Shown piece after piece: positions 26,139-34,546 of a stretch of DNA of 51,984 bases; position 1 is the first letter of the stretch; each line of letters starts with the position of its first letter. A program made the position numbers and the translations under genes. The notes under the pieces are model-generated. The model ran no database searches and had not been told where the DNA came from. It worked only from the letters and a program-made list of their open reading frames with translations. Source of the DNA: Phycisphaerales bacterium (lineage in GTDB: Bacteria > Planctomycetota > Phycisphaerae > Phycisphaerales > SM1A02); the NCBI GenBank assembly GCA_020345805.1, contig CP070772.1:2913685-2965668 (forward strand). Direction: 5' to 3'.

Positions 26139-28538
26139 ATGAGGACAGTTCAAGGCGAGAACGTCGCGATTGCTCGACCTGCCGCGCTGGCGAGCTTCTT
26201 CGCCAACGGCTTTCTGGCCCAGATCGCGCAGATCCTCCTGCTGCGCGAACTGCTTGTCGTCCTGGACGGCGATGAGCTGGCAGTGGGCATCATGCTCGCG
26301 GCGTGGCTGTGCTTCGCCGCCCTCGGCGCGCTGCTCGCCCGACAAAAGCGCAACGGTCATCCCCCGCTTGCCGGCTTCGCGATCATGATCGCAATCACCG
26401 CCCTGTCACTTCCGGGGGCGCTGATCGTCGTGCGCCTGGCCCGCCCGTTCTTCGATGCACCTCTGGGCACGCCTCTGGGCCTGGTCGATTCCCTTCTTCT
26501 CGCGGCCGCCGCCGCGGCCGTGCCCTGCATCTGCATCGGCATGCTGTTCCCCCTGATGGTGCGAGTCGCCAACTCCCGGCCAGCGCTGGTTTACGGCGGT
26601 GAAGCCGCCGGGGCGCTGGCCGCGGGTCTGCTCTTTGTCTTCGTCTTCGTCGCGCACCTTTCACCCATCGCCATCGCCTCCATCGCCGGCGGACTCGCCG
26701 CCGCGGCCGCGTTGGTTCTCATCGTCACGGCACGCCCGTCACATAGAGTCACCGCCGGCGCGATGACGGTGCTGCTACTGCTCGCCGTTTTCGGCGCAAT
26801 CTTCGGCGGGCGCTTCGATAACGCACTGGAACAACACCGCTGGCGGCGCCAGCTTCCCGATCACGATCTTCTCAGCGTCACTGAATCGCCTTATGGCCGA
26901 TACACGCTGCTGCGATCGGCCAGCCAGTTCTCCCTGTTCCTCGACGGCCACCTCCAGTGCGACATTCCCGATCCCTACGGCACGGGCTGGATCGTTCATA
27001 CCGTGCTCCTCCAGCATCCTAACCCCCGGTCGGTGCTCATCATCGGCAACGCCCTCGGTGGCAACGTCGCCCAGGCACTGCTCCACCGGCCGCAGCGGAT
27101 CGATTGCGTTGAACTCGATCCCGCGCCCCTGCGGACACTGAAGCAACATGCGCCGGGATCTGCCCTGAGCGCGTTCGACGATCCGTCCGTCAAGGTGCAC
27201 TATGTCGATCCGATCGCCCTCCTTGGCGAGACTGCTCGCAACTACGATGCGATTCTGCTCGATCTGCCGGACCCGACTACGCTGGGGATCAGTCGCCTTT
27301 ACAGCCGCGAGTTTCTCGAAATCTGTTTCGATCATCTGTCCGACGGCGGCGTGCTGTCGATCGGCATCTCCAGTCAGGCCAACTACCTCGGACCTTACGT
27401 TCGGCAGCGCAACGCGCTGGTCTATCACACCATACGAGCGATCCTGACGGATGCCGTCGCCACGCCCGGCGACCATTGCCTCATCATCGCCCGGAGCGGA
27501 CAGGCGCGGGAAACCGCAGACGCCGGCTCGCAATCATCGCTTACACTGGCTGAAGACGAACTCGCCCATCGTCTCACGCAGCGCGGCATCGATTGGCCCG
27601 CTTATCTGTCGTTCCTGTATTCCGACCCGTTCCCGATCGATCGACAAATCACGGTCAACGGTTCTCTGGCAGCGTGGCCCGCAGCGGCGCCGGAGTCATC
27701 GATCGACGATCTGATGTTCGCGATGGACGAAGCGCCGACCCTGCCGCAACTGAATAACACGGCGACAATCAACACGGACCTGCATCCGCGGGCGTACTGG
27801 CTCACCCGCGTGCTCAATACGGTCAAGTTTGACAGGCCGGCGGTGGCGGTCGTGATTGAAGGTTCGCCGATCGTTGTCAGCCGAGCTCTCGGCGTGGTCG
27901 TCGCGGGCATTGCCGTTGCGTCAATCATTCTGAGAGCGTTCGCCCGCGCCACTCAGCGTCTGCCGGCGACCGGCGCCGGCCTCACCCTCGCGTCCGCGGC
28001 CTTCGCCTTCGCCATCATGACCATGCACCTGGCGGTTCTGCTGTGGTATCAGTCGCGCGTGGGGCAGATGTACATCGGCCTGGCCCTGCTCACCGCGGCA
28101 TTCATGGCGGGCATGGCGGTCGGGGCGATGTGGGGAGAGATGCTGCTCCGGGCTCGCCGGTCGCTCATCGCGTTCCAAGTGCTCCTGGTCCTCGCCGCGC
28201 TTCTCTCGCCGCTGCTGTGGGAACCGGCGAGTCCGGCCGCGGTGAAGTTGATTTCACCGCTTTGCGCCGCTCTTCTGGGCGCGCTGCTGGGCGGGCACTT
28301 CGCCTGCTGCTGCGCGATCTGGAAACATGACAGGTCAGAGCCGGTCGGCGCTGCCCGCTGGCTGTACGGCGCGGACCTTCTCGGCGGCGCGCTGGCCGCG
28401 CTGGTGGTCGCGGCGGTGGTGGTGCCCGGCTTCGGACTTGTTGCCGCGGTCAGATGGGCGGGGATCTTCGCCCTCGCGGCGCTAATCGCAACGGTCCTGC
28501 TGACGAGGTCGCGATGCGACAGTCACGCGCCTTCGTAG
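26139..28538 (+). CDS. Membrane protein with MFS-like helices flanking a spermidine-synthase-like domain
   Basis: 799 residues. The N-terminal 230 residues contain about six to seven hydrophobic helices. The middle (about 255-470) is a Rossmann methyltransferase-like aminopropyltransferase domain with FSLFLDGHLQ, VLIIGNALGGN at about 297 (in place of the usual GGGDGG) and AILLDLPDPTT. The C-terminal part (about 580-795) has a second set of five to six helices. This is the architecture annotated as fused MFS/spermidine synthase. The acidic motif that binds decarboxylated SAM is altered (GNALGGN), and the product is unknown; polyamine transfer is not assured. It is in the same orientation as the radical SAM gene after a 149-nt gap and overlaps the converging galE by 16 nt. 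Confidence 0.82.
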   Translation: MRTVQGENVAIARPAALASFFANGFLAQIAQILLLRELLVVLDGDELAVGIMLAAWLCFAALGALLARQKRNGHPPLAGFAIMIAITALSLPGALIVVRLARPFFDAPLGTPLGLVDSLLLAAAAAAVPCICIGMLFPLMVRVANSRPALVYGGEAAGALAAGLLFVFVFVAHLSPIAIASIAGGLAAAAALVLIVTARPSHRVTAGAMTVLLLLAVFGAIFGGRFDNALEQHRWRRQLPDHDLLSVTESPYGRYTLLRSASQFSLFLDGHLQCDIPDPYGTGWIVHTVLLQHPNPRSVLIIGNALGGNVAQALLHRPQRIDCVELDPAPLRTLKQHAPGSALSAFDDPSVKVHYVDPIALLGETARNYDAILLDLPDPTTLGISRLYSREFLEICFDHLSDGGVLSIGISSQANYLGPYVRQRNALVYHTIRAILTDAVATPGDHCLIIARSGQARETADAGSQSSLTLAEDELAHRLTQRGIDWPAYLSFLYSDPFPIDRQITVNGSLAAWPAAAPESSIDDLMFAMDEAPTLPQLNNTATINTDLHPRAYWLTRVLNTVKFDRPAVAVVIEGSPIVVSRALGVVVAGIAVASIILRAFARATQRLPATGAGLTLASAAFAFAIMTMHLAVLLWYQSRVGQMYIGLALLTAAFMAGMAVGAMWGEMLLRARRSLIAFQVLLVLAALLSPLLWEPASPAAVKLISPLCAALLGALLGGHFACCCAIWKHDRSEPVGAARWLYGADLLGGALAALVVAAVVVPGFGLVAAVRWAGIFALAALIATVLLTRSRCDSHAPS

Positions 28539-29548
28539 CCGTGGGGATGATCGCGCCGCCAGCGCCAGGCGGTCTCGATGATGTCATCAGGATTCGTGTA
28601 GCTCGCCCGCCAGACCAGTTCGCTTTCTATCTTGCCCGGATCGGCGTAAAGGACCGGCGGGTCGCCGTCGCGCCTCGGTCCCTCCACCTGCGCGAAATCC
28701 ACGCCCGTCACCCGCCGGCAGGCGTCGACCACCTCGCGCACCGAATAGCCCCGCCCGATACCCACGTTGTACGCCCGGCGATCGCCGCGCTTCAGCGCAT
28801 CCATCACCGTGATGTGCGCTTCGATCAGGTCCTCGACGTGCACGTAATCGCGGATGCAGGTGCCGTCGGGCGTGGGATAATCGGTGCCGAACACGGTCAC
28901 CGAATCGCGCAGCCCCAGTGCGGCCTCCAGACAGATCGGGATCAGGTGCGTCTCCGGCTTGTGGTCCTCGCCGATGCGCTCCCGGACATCGCTGCCGGCA
29001 ACATTGAAATACCGCAAAGCCGCGAAGGCGAAATCCTCCCCCGCATCCGCCTTCATCTGCGCGTAGTCGAACAGCATGTGCTCCACGTGCAGCTTGCTGC
29101 GGCCGTACGGATTGATCGGATGTTGCGGGCAGGACTCGGCGATGGGGATGAAGTCATCCCCCGGCTCGCCGTAGGTCGCGCAGGTTGAAGAGAAGACGAA
29201 GCGGGTCACCCCGACCTCCTCCATCATCTCCAGCAGCGCAAGAGCGCCGGCGGCATTGTTGCGGTAATACACCAGGGGCATCTGTACCGATTCGCCCACG
29301 TACGCCCTGGCGGCAAAATGCATCACCAGCTCGATACAACGGTCCTCCAGCAGGGGCAGCACCAGCGAGCGATCGCCGATATCGCCGGCGGCGAAATGGA
29401 GATCCCCCAGCGGGGCCAGCAGATCCATCGCTTCGCGATGGCCGCGGGAAAGATCGTCCACCACCGTCACCGCATGACCGTCCTCCAGCAGCCGCAAGGC
29501 GGCGTGGGACCCGATATAGCCTGCTCCGCCGGTAACGAGGATGTTCAT
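28523..29548 (-). CDS. galE: UDP-glucose 4-epimerase
   Basis: 341 residues, full length. Extended SDR enzyme interconverting UDP-glucose and UDP-galactose with bound NAD. The Rossmann motif is GGAGYIGSH (residues 7-15). The catalytic triad is Ser/Thr at 121-122 (FSSTCATYG), Tyr148 and Lys152 (NPYGRSK). The GalE-typical segments DDLSRGHREA and the UDP-sugar-binding YNVGIGRGYSVREV are present. Its stop lies inside the 3' end of the membrane gene on the other strand. It probably feeds nucleotide sugars to the polysaccharide genes in this region (CapD-like at 31531, epimerase at 40609). Confidence 0.95.
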   Translation of the reverse strand: MNILVTGGAGYIGSHAALRLLEDGHAVTVVDDLSRGHREAMDLLAPLGDLHFAAGDIGDRSLVLPLLEDRCIELVMHFAARAYVGESVQMPLVYYRNNAAGALALLEMMEEVGVTRFVFSSTCATYGEPGDDFIPIAESCPQHPINPYGRSKLHVEHMLFDYAQMKADAGEDFAFAALRYFNVAGSDVRERIGEDHKPETHLIPICLEAALGLRDSVTVFGTDYPTPDGTCIRDYVHVEDLIEAHITVMDALKRGDRRAYNVGIGRGYSVREVVDACRRVTGVDFAQVEGPRRDGDPPVLYADPGKIESELVWRASYTNPDDIIETAWRWRRDHPHGYEGA

Positions 29549-29711
29549 GCTCTGGGCCGCCTCTGGTACTGAGAATCGCCGATGGCGGCTATGGTATCGC
29601 GTCGAGCCAACGATGATGTCTCAAGGTGGCCATCCGGTGCGGCCGACGAATGAACCGCCCTCCCACCTCCGGGATTCGCCCACGCCCCCGCAGTCCTGTC
29701 CGAGCCCACCC

Positions 29712-30749
29712 ATGCCCGCGACCCCCATCGCATCTTCCCAGCCGCCCCGTCTGGCCCCGGCCTCCCTCGCCGCCCGCGGCGTCTTCGGCGGCTTCCTCAT
29801 GGGCCTGGCCAACCTCGTGCCGGGCATCTCCGGCGGGACCATGCTCCTGGCCGCGGGAATCTATCCCCAGTTCATCAACGGGGTGGCGGAGGTCACCACC
29901 TTCCGCTTCCGCGTGCGCAGCCTGATCCTCCTCGCCGCGGTGGCGGTGGCGGCGATCGCGGCCATCGTGGGGCTCGCCGGGCCGGTCAAGGACCTGGTGG
30001 TCCATCATCGCTGGATCATGTACTCGATCTTCATCGGCCTGACTCTGGGCGGAGTGCCGGTCATCTGGCGAATGCTCAAGCGGCTGGATGGAGCGGTGGT
30101 CATCTCCGTCATGGTCGGCATCGCGCTGATGGCGATCATGGCTCTCCTCAAGCCGGGTGGATCGGGCGACGCAGCGGGCGATTCCCATCCTTATCTGATG
30201 TATCTCATAGCGGGTCTCGCGGGGGCCGTTGCCATGGTCCTTCCCGGCGTGTCAGGCGGGTACCTGCTCCTGATCCTGGGGCAGTACGTGGCGATCCTCT
30301 CCGCCATCGCCCTCGCCAAGGATGGCGCCAAGGCCGGAGACTGGCAGCAGGTCGGCCAGGCGATGCACGTGATCGTCCCCGTGGGCATCGGCGTGCTGGC
30401 GGGCATCGTGGGGGTGAGCAATCTCATCAGGTGGCTGCTGGCGCGGTTCCGCCGCCCCACGCTGGGCGTGCTGCTGGGCCTGGTGCTGGGGGCGGTCATC
30501 GGCCTCTGGCCATTCCAGCATGGGGTTGCCCCCGCCGTCGGCGATACGTTCAGAGGCGAGAAGGTGGCGATGATCGACAACCAGCTCGTCACCATCCGCA
30601 CACGCCGCCCGATCGAGCCGGAGGACTACCCCACGGAGTTCTTCGCCCCGTCTGTGGGCCAGGTGATTGGGGCCCTGGCCTTGGTTGCCGCCGGTTTCAC
30701 CGCCTCGACACTGATCGCCCGCATCGGCGGCACGCGGGAGGGAGGATGA
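29712..30749 (+). CDS. DUF368 family integral membrane protein
   Basis: 345 residues from the ATG at 29712. In-frame ATGs at 29613/29616 and 29541 would add an unlikely Pro-rich extension; none has a good ribosome-binding site. The DUF368 hallmark FLMGLANLVPGISGGTMLL is at the first membrane segment. A second copy of the motif (AMVLPGVSGGYLLLILGQY) begins the second half, showing the internal repeat of the family. About eight to nine hydrophobic helices are visible. DUF368 proteins (PopT/DedA-like candidates) are implicated in flipping undecaprenyl phosphate in other bacteria; assignment of that role here is inference. The gene is divergent from galE. Confidence 0.88.
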   Translation: MPATPIASSQPPRLAPASLAARGVFGGFLMGLANLVPGISGGTMLLAAGIYPQFINGVAEVTTFRFRVRSLILLAAVAVAAIAAIVGLAGPVKDLVVHHRWIMYSIFIGLTLGGVPVIWRMLKRLDGAVVISVMVGIALMAIMALLKPGGSGDAAGDSHPYLMYLIAGLAGAVAMVLPGVSGGYLLLILGQYVAILSAIALAKDGAKAGDWQQVGQAMHVIVPVGIGVLAGIVGVSNLIRWLLARFRRPTLGVLLGLVLGAVIGLWPFQHGVAPAVGDTFRGEKVAMIDNQLVTIRTRRPIEPEDYPTEFFAPSVGQVIGALALVAAGFTASTLIARIGGTREGG

Positions 30750-30938
30750 GGCCCGCACCGGCGGGAAGAGACCAGTCCGGGGAAGCGGAATGCCTGCCGG
30801 TGGCTCGTATTGGCAGGAGTGGCGCCCGCGGGCGGCGATCCGGGGCTATATTGGCATGAGTCGATGTTGTTGTGGGTGCCTCCGGTCGGACGGGGGCGGG
30901 GGGTGGAGATTCGGCCGGCCTCAGCGAAGGAGATCACC

Positions 30939-31343
30939 ATGAAAGGGCGCTGGCAGTTGGTTTCGTTCTTTGCCCTGAGCCTTCCCAACCGGCCGGGCGA
31001 GCTGGCTCGGTTCGCCGACCAGCTTCACGGCGCGGGAATCAATCTGCTGGGCCTGTGGGGGTACGCCTCGGGCCACGGCGAGCCGCGGCTGTCCTGCGTG
31101 CCGCAGGTGCCGGGGGCATTCCGGAGATGGGCCGCCTCCTCGGGGCTGGTCATCGAGGAGAGCGAAGCGCTGTACCTGCAAGACGAGGACCGCCCCGGGG
31201 CGCTGGTGGAGACGTTGGATCGAATCGCCTCGGCAGGCATCAATGTCGCCGCGGTCGAGTGCGTCTCCTCCGGCGATGCATTCGGCTGGTTCCTCTGGGC
31301 CGATGAATCGGACATGGAAGCCCTGTTGGAGCTGCTGCTGTAG
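30939..31343 (+). CDS. Tandem ACT-domain protein
   Basis: 134 residues from the ATG at 30939, preceded by GAAGGAGA; longer in-frame starts lack support. There are two ACT-like beta-alpha-beta units. The first (about 6-66) begins SFFALSLPNRPGELARFADQ; the second (about 70-134) contains DRPGALVETLDRIASAGIN. Both carry the N/DRPGxL loop where amino acids bind in ACT regulators. There is no catalytic domain, so it is a stand-alone regulatory or sensor protein, similar to small ACT proteins found across planctomycetes and other bacteria. The ligand is unknown. Confidence 0.85.
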   Translation: MKGRWQLVSFFALSLPNRPGELARFADQLHGAGINLLGLWGYASGHGEPRLSCVPQVPGAFRRWAASSGLVIEESEALYLQDEDRPGALVETLDRIASAGINVAAVECVSSGDAFGWFLWADESDMEALLELLL

Positions 31344-31387
31344 TCAACTGAACCGTAATGAGCGACGGGCAATGAGGAGAAGGCCCA

Positions 31388-31412
31388 GAGTGTTGAGTCT
31401 TGCTCAACACTC
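31388..31412. repeat. Perfect 10-bp inverted repeat between ACT and CapD-like genes
   Basis: GAGTGTTGAG (31388-31397), spacer TCTTG, CTCAACACTC (31403-31412). No T run follows, so it is not a standard terminator. It lies 45 nt after the ACT gene stop and 119 nt before the CapD-like start. It could be an operator or an RNA hairpin in the leader. No repressor is identified. Confidence 0.55.
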
Positions 31413-31530
31413 ACCCCTCGATCCCCGCCCCCCTCGCCTCCGGTCTGCAGTTCAAAATCTCATCACGCGTCTCGAATGGCCGATATTCAGGAGAGCATCA
31501 CGCCCTCAGGGGCGGGGGCCGAGGCGCATC

Positions 31531-32982
31531 ATGTCCGAAACCACGCTGATCATCGGTCTTCCCCACACCTGCCAGCGACTGGAGCGGCAGCTTGACCTGC
31601 TGGCGGAGCGGCCGATAACGGTGGGCTGGGTACTGGTGGGGGAGGAGGCGCTGGCCACCGGCGAGATGCCGGTGCGGGGGCACGTGGACGAACTGGAGGC
31701 GATCATCGCCCAGAGGCGACCGGGGGTGGCGCTGATCAGCCTGCCAGCAGTGATGAGCGATCTGGTCACGAACATTCGTACCCGGCTGAGGCGGCTGGGC
31801 GTGCCGGATCGGTTTATGCCCACGCTGGAGGACCAGTTGGCGGGGGTGGGGCCGCGGACGCATCTGGATATCGACCTGGCGGCGCTGCTGGACAGGCCGG
31901 CCCGCCGGATCAACGACCAGGATGTGAGGGGGGTCATCCGGGGCAAGCGGGTGCTCATAACCGGGGCGGGCGGTTCGATCGGCAGCGAGCTGGCGAGGAT
32001 CGTTTCGCGTTATGAGCCGGAGCAGCTCATTCTCATGGACCGGGCGGAGAACGTGCTGTTTGAGATTGACCGGCAGATCGCCCGGCGCCGGCCGGATCTG
32101 CCGCGCAAAGCGCTGTTGCACGACGTGGTGGATCGCGAAGGGACGGCGGATCATTGCCGGCACCTGCGGCCGGAGGTGATCTTCCACGCGGCCGCTCACA
32201 AGCACGTGCCGATGATGGAGGACCATCCCGGGGCGGCGGTAGACAACAACCTGTTCGGTACGAAGTCGATTGCCGACGCCGCGGACGCGATGGGCACCGA
32301 ACGTTTTGTGATGATCTCCACCGACAAGGCGGTGAATCCGTCGTCGATCATGGGCGCGACAAAGCGGCTGGCCGAGTTGTATGTTCAGCACATCAACCAG
32401 CGATCAAAGACCGCATTCTCGATGGTGCGGTTCGGGAACGTGCTGGGGTCATCGGGCAGCGTGCTGGAGACGTGGTCGAAGCAGATATCCGACGGCGGTC
32501 CGGTGACGGTGACCGACGGTCGCATGACCCGTTACTTCATGACGATCCCCGAGGCGGCGGCCCTGGTGATCGAGTCGGCGGCGCTGGTGGATCCAAAGGC
32601 GCGGGGCGGGGAAGTGTTCCTTCTGGACATGGGCGAGCCGATCAGGATCGTGGATCTGGCGAGGCGATTCATATCGATGCATGGCCTGACGCCGGTGTTG
32701 CCGGAGGAGGCCAGGCCCCAGAATAACGCCTACGTGCCGGTGGTGTTCACGGGGATCCGTCCGGGGGAGAAGCTCCACGAGGAGCTGGCGTTTGATGCCG
32801 AGGCGATGCGGGCCACGCAGCACGCGGATATCAACCTCTGGCTGCTTGAGGAGCCCCCGGAGGAGATTATCGGCGGCATCCTGGCGTCTCTGTCGCCCTC
32901 AGGCCGGTCTGCGGACCCGGAGGAGGTCGCAGAGCTGATCCGGGGGCTGGTACCGGAGATGGTGCGGCCTGCTGCCGCGTAA
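31531..32982 (+). CDS. CapD/FlaA1-like nucleotide-sugar 4,6-dehydratase, soluble form
   Basis: 483 residues from the ATG at 31531 (GAGG upstream). The N-terminal 140 residues are a Rossmann-like regulatory domain. The main domain is the polysaccharide biosynthesis dehydratase of the extended SDR type: GAGGSIGSE cofactor motif, FHAAAHKHVPMMED, STDKAVNPSSIMGATKR and SMVRFGNVLGSSGSV. The usual Tyr of the YxxxK triad is Met, as in FlaA1/CapD-type 4,6-dehydratases. Long CapD proteins have four N-terminal membrane helices; this one lacks them and appears soluble. The likely reaction is dehydration of a UDP-N-acetylhexosamine for surface polysaccharide. The 31243-31530 stretch in the same frame is not coding. 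Confidence 0.9.
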   Translation: MSETTLIIGLPHTCQRLERQLDLLAERPITVGWVLVGEEALATGEMPVRGHVDELEAIIAQRRPGVALISLPAVMSDLVTNIRTRLRRLGVPDRFMPTLEDQLAGVGPRTHLDIDLAALLDRPARRINDQDVRGVIRGKRVLITGAGGSIGSELARIVSRYEPEQLILMDRAENVLFEIDRQIARRRPDLPRKALLHDVVDREGTADHCRHLRPEVIFHAAAHKHVPMMEDHPGAAVDNNLFGTKSIADAADAMGTERFVMISTDKAVNPSSIMGATKRLAELYVQHINQRSKTAFSMVRFGNVLGSSGSVLETWSKQISDGGPVTVTDGRMTRYFMTIPEAAALVIESAALVDPKARGGEVFLLDMGEPIRIVDLARRFISMHGLTPVLPEEARPQNNAYVPVVFTGIRPGEKLHEELAFDAEAMRATQHADINLWLLEEPPEEIIGGILASLSPSGRSADPEEVAELIRGLVPEMVRPAAA

Positions 32983-33116
32983 GGCCTTGAAACACAAGCG
33001 ATTGGAGTCCAAACAACCCTGGTGGACCTCCACCGGCGCTTGCATTGGAAGGTCGAGGGGGTAAAGATGTTGCTCGATCCTTCGACCGCACCCGGAGCCT
33101 GATTCAAGGGTGGACT

Positions 33117-33452
33117 ATGGTAGGCCAAACCACAATCAGCAATCTGAGCGTAGCCGACGCCATACAGATGCGCTCCGACGCGGACAAGCTGCTTAAACGC
33201 TTGCTGGCCGAGCGCGAAGTCAGTGAGGAACGCTGCAACGAGAACGGCATGCGCGATCCGATCAAGCAGGTGACCGGGGCCAGTGCCATGGATGTGGCGG
33301 TCGAGGAGACCCGACAGATGATCGAGCGGTTGGACGCCCTGCTGGCCGAGCGGGCCGAGGACGCCGCCAACGAGGAGCGGCCGATCGTGGCTACCATCGC
33401 CCAGAAGCTGCCTTCCGCTCCCGCGAAGGCGACGATGGGTGTCGCCCGATGA
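33117..33452 (+). CDS. Small helical protein of unknown function
   Basis: 111 residues from the ATG at 33117 (AAGGGTGG upstream). Predicted mostly helical and charged, with two coiled-coil-like stretches (VADAIQMRSDADKLLKRLLA and VEETRQMIERLDALLAERAE). No family recognised. Its TGA overlaps the ATG of the next gene (ATGA at 33449-33452), so it is co-translated with the two-helix membrane protein and probably with dut downstream. Confidence 0.7.
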   Translation: MVGQTTISNLSVADAIQMRSDADKLLKRLLAEREVSEERCNENGMRDPIKQVTGASAMDVAVEETRQMIERLDALLAERAEDAANEERPIVATIAQKLPSAPAKATMGVAR

Positions 33453-33898
33453 GCAAGCCGTCGGCCAAGAAATCGCGTCAGCGCCGTAGGAAGCGCAGCG
33501 GCCCCCCCCAGATCAAGCCTGTTCACCCCGCCAGCGACCGGACGATCTACGCCGGCCTGATCCTGATCGGCCTGTTCTTTGTGCTGCTTGCCAGTCTGGC
33601 CACCGGCGGGCACTGGGAGCTATACACGATCCTCTACCTGGCTCTCCTGGCCTGGTTTGTCAACTACTATGCGGCCCTGGTTTATCGCGGAGCGCATATG
33701 GCCAACTGGAAGCAGGCCATGGCCCGCCTGCCTTTGCGCTTCGTCGGCTACGGCACGAAGGGCGGTAAGCCGCTGGAGGCCGCGCACGGCCATCGGGAAG
33801 TCAGGAACGTGCTGGTGCTGAGCATTGTCATCAGCATCGCGGTGATTGTGGGGTTGTGGTTTCTGCTGGATCCGAATCTCGAATTCCTCAGGCAGTAG
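33449..33898 (+). CDS. Small membrane protein with about three hydrophobic helices
   Basis: 149 residues. A basic N-terminus (SKPSAKKSRQRRRKRSG) is followed by hydrophobic segments at about 32-52, 57-78 and 120-141. A cytoplasmic loop between the last two contains RFVGYGTKGGKPLEAA. No named family is recognised. It is translationally coupled to the preceding small helical protein and sits 57 nt upstream of dut. The basic end and short loops suggest an inner-membrane protein with the N-terminus inside. Confidence 0.7.
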   Translation: MSKPSAKKSRQRRRKRSGPPQIKPVHPASDRTIYAGLILIGLFFVLLASLATGGHWELYTILYLALLAWFVNYYAALVYRGAHMANWKQAMARLPLRFVGYGTKGGKPLEAAHGHREVRNVLVLSIVISIAVIVGLWFLLDPNLEFLRQ

Positions 33899-33955
33899 GC
33901 AGTGCAACCACAATCGGCGATCCCCAGATGCCGGGCCGCGGGTACACTGCAATCC

Positions 33956-34399
33956 ATGAGGCCGATCCTGTTGCGCATCAAGCGCCTTTCCGATCTCGCG
34001 GACCTTCCGACCTACCAGTCCGAGCACGCTTCGGGGTTGGATCTTCATGCCGCCCTGGCGGAACCGGTGATTCTGGAGGCGGGTGAAATCCGGCTGATCC
34101 CCTGCGGTTTCGCGGTGGCGGTCCCGGTCGGCTATGAAGCTCAGATCCGCCCCCGCAGCGGGCTGGCCACGCGGCACGGCATCTCCATCCCCAACGCCCC
34201 GGGCACCATCGACGCCGATTACCGCGGCGAAGTGAAAGTCTCGCTCGTCAACCTGGGAAGAGAGCAGTTTACGATCGAGCCGAACATGCGCATCGCGCAG
34301 ATGGTCATCGGCCCGGTCGCTTACTGCGCGGTTGAAGAAGTGGAAGAGCTTGACGAAACCGCGCGCGGGCCGGGCGGATTCGGCAGCACGGGAACGTAG
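33956..34399 (+). CDS. dut: dUTP diphosphatase
   Basis: 147 residues from the ATG at 33956. Hydrolyses dUTP to dUMP and diphosphate, preventing uracil entry into DNA and supplying dTMP synthesis; the active enzyme is a homotrimer. All conserved motifs are visible: GLDLHAAL (1), RPRSGLA (2), PGTIDADYRGEVKV (3), RIAQMVI (4) and the C-terminal arm RGPGGFGSTG (5) that closes over the active site. Length is normal. A hairpin terminator follows. Confidence 0.95.
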   Translation: MRPILLRIKRLSDLADLPTYQSEHASGLDLHAALAEPVILEAGEIRLIPCGFAVAVPVGYEAQIRPRSGLATRHGISIPNAPGTIDADYRGEVKVSLVNLGREQFTIEPNMRIAQMVIGPVAYCAVEEVEELDETARGPGGFGSTGT

Positions 34400-34456
34400 G
34401 GAAAGAACGCATCGAAGGGATTGACGTATTGGGGACCGATCGCGCGGCGCGTGAAG

Positions 34457-34484
34457 AAGCCCCGGAACGGAGTGCCGGGGCTTT
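34457..34484. terminator. Shared-stem terminator between converging dut and fbp
   Basis: AAGCCCCGG (34457-34465), 9-nt loop, CCGGGGCTT (34475-34483), then TTGGGGTGTTTT. On the minus strand the hairpin is followed by CTTCTTC, so it may act in both directions. It is one of several with this stem in the window. Confidence 0.7.
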
Positions 34485-34546
34485 GGGGTGTTTTGTGAGG
34501 GATCTGCGTTGGGTGTCTTCGATGGCGTGGGCCGACTTGTGGGGGG

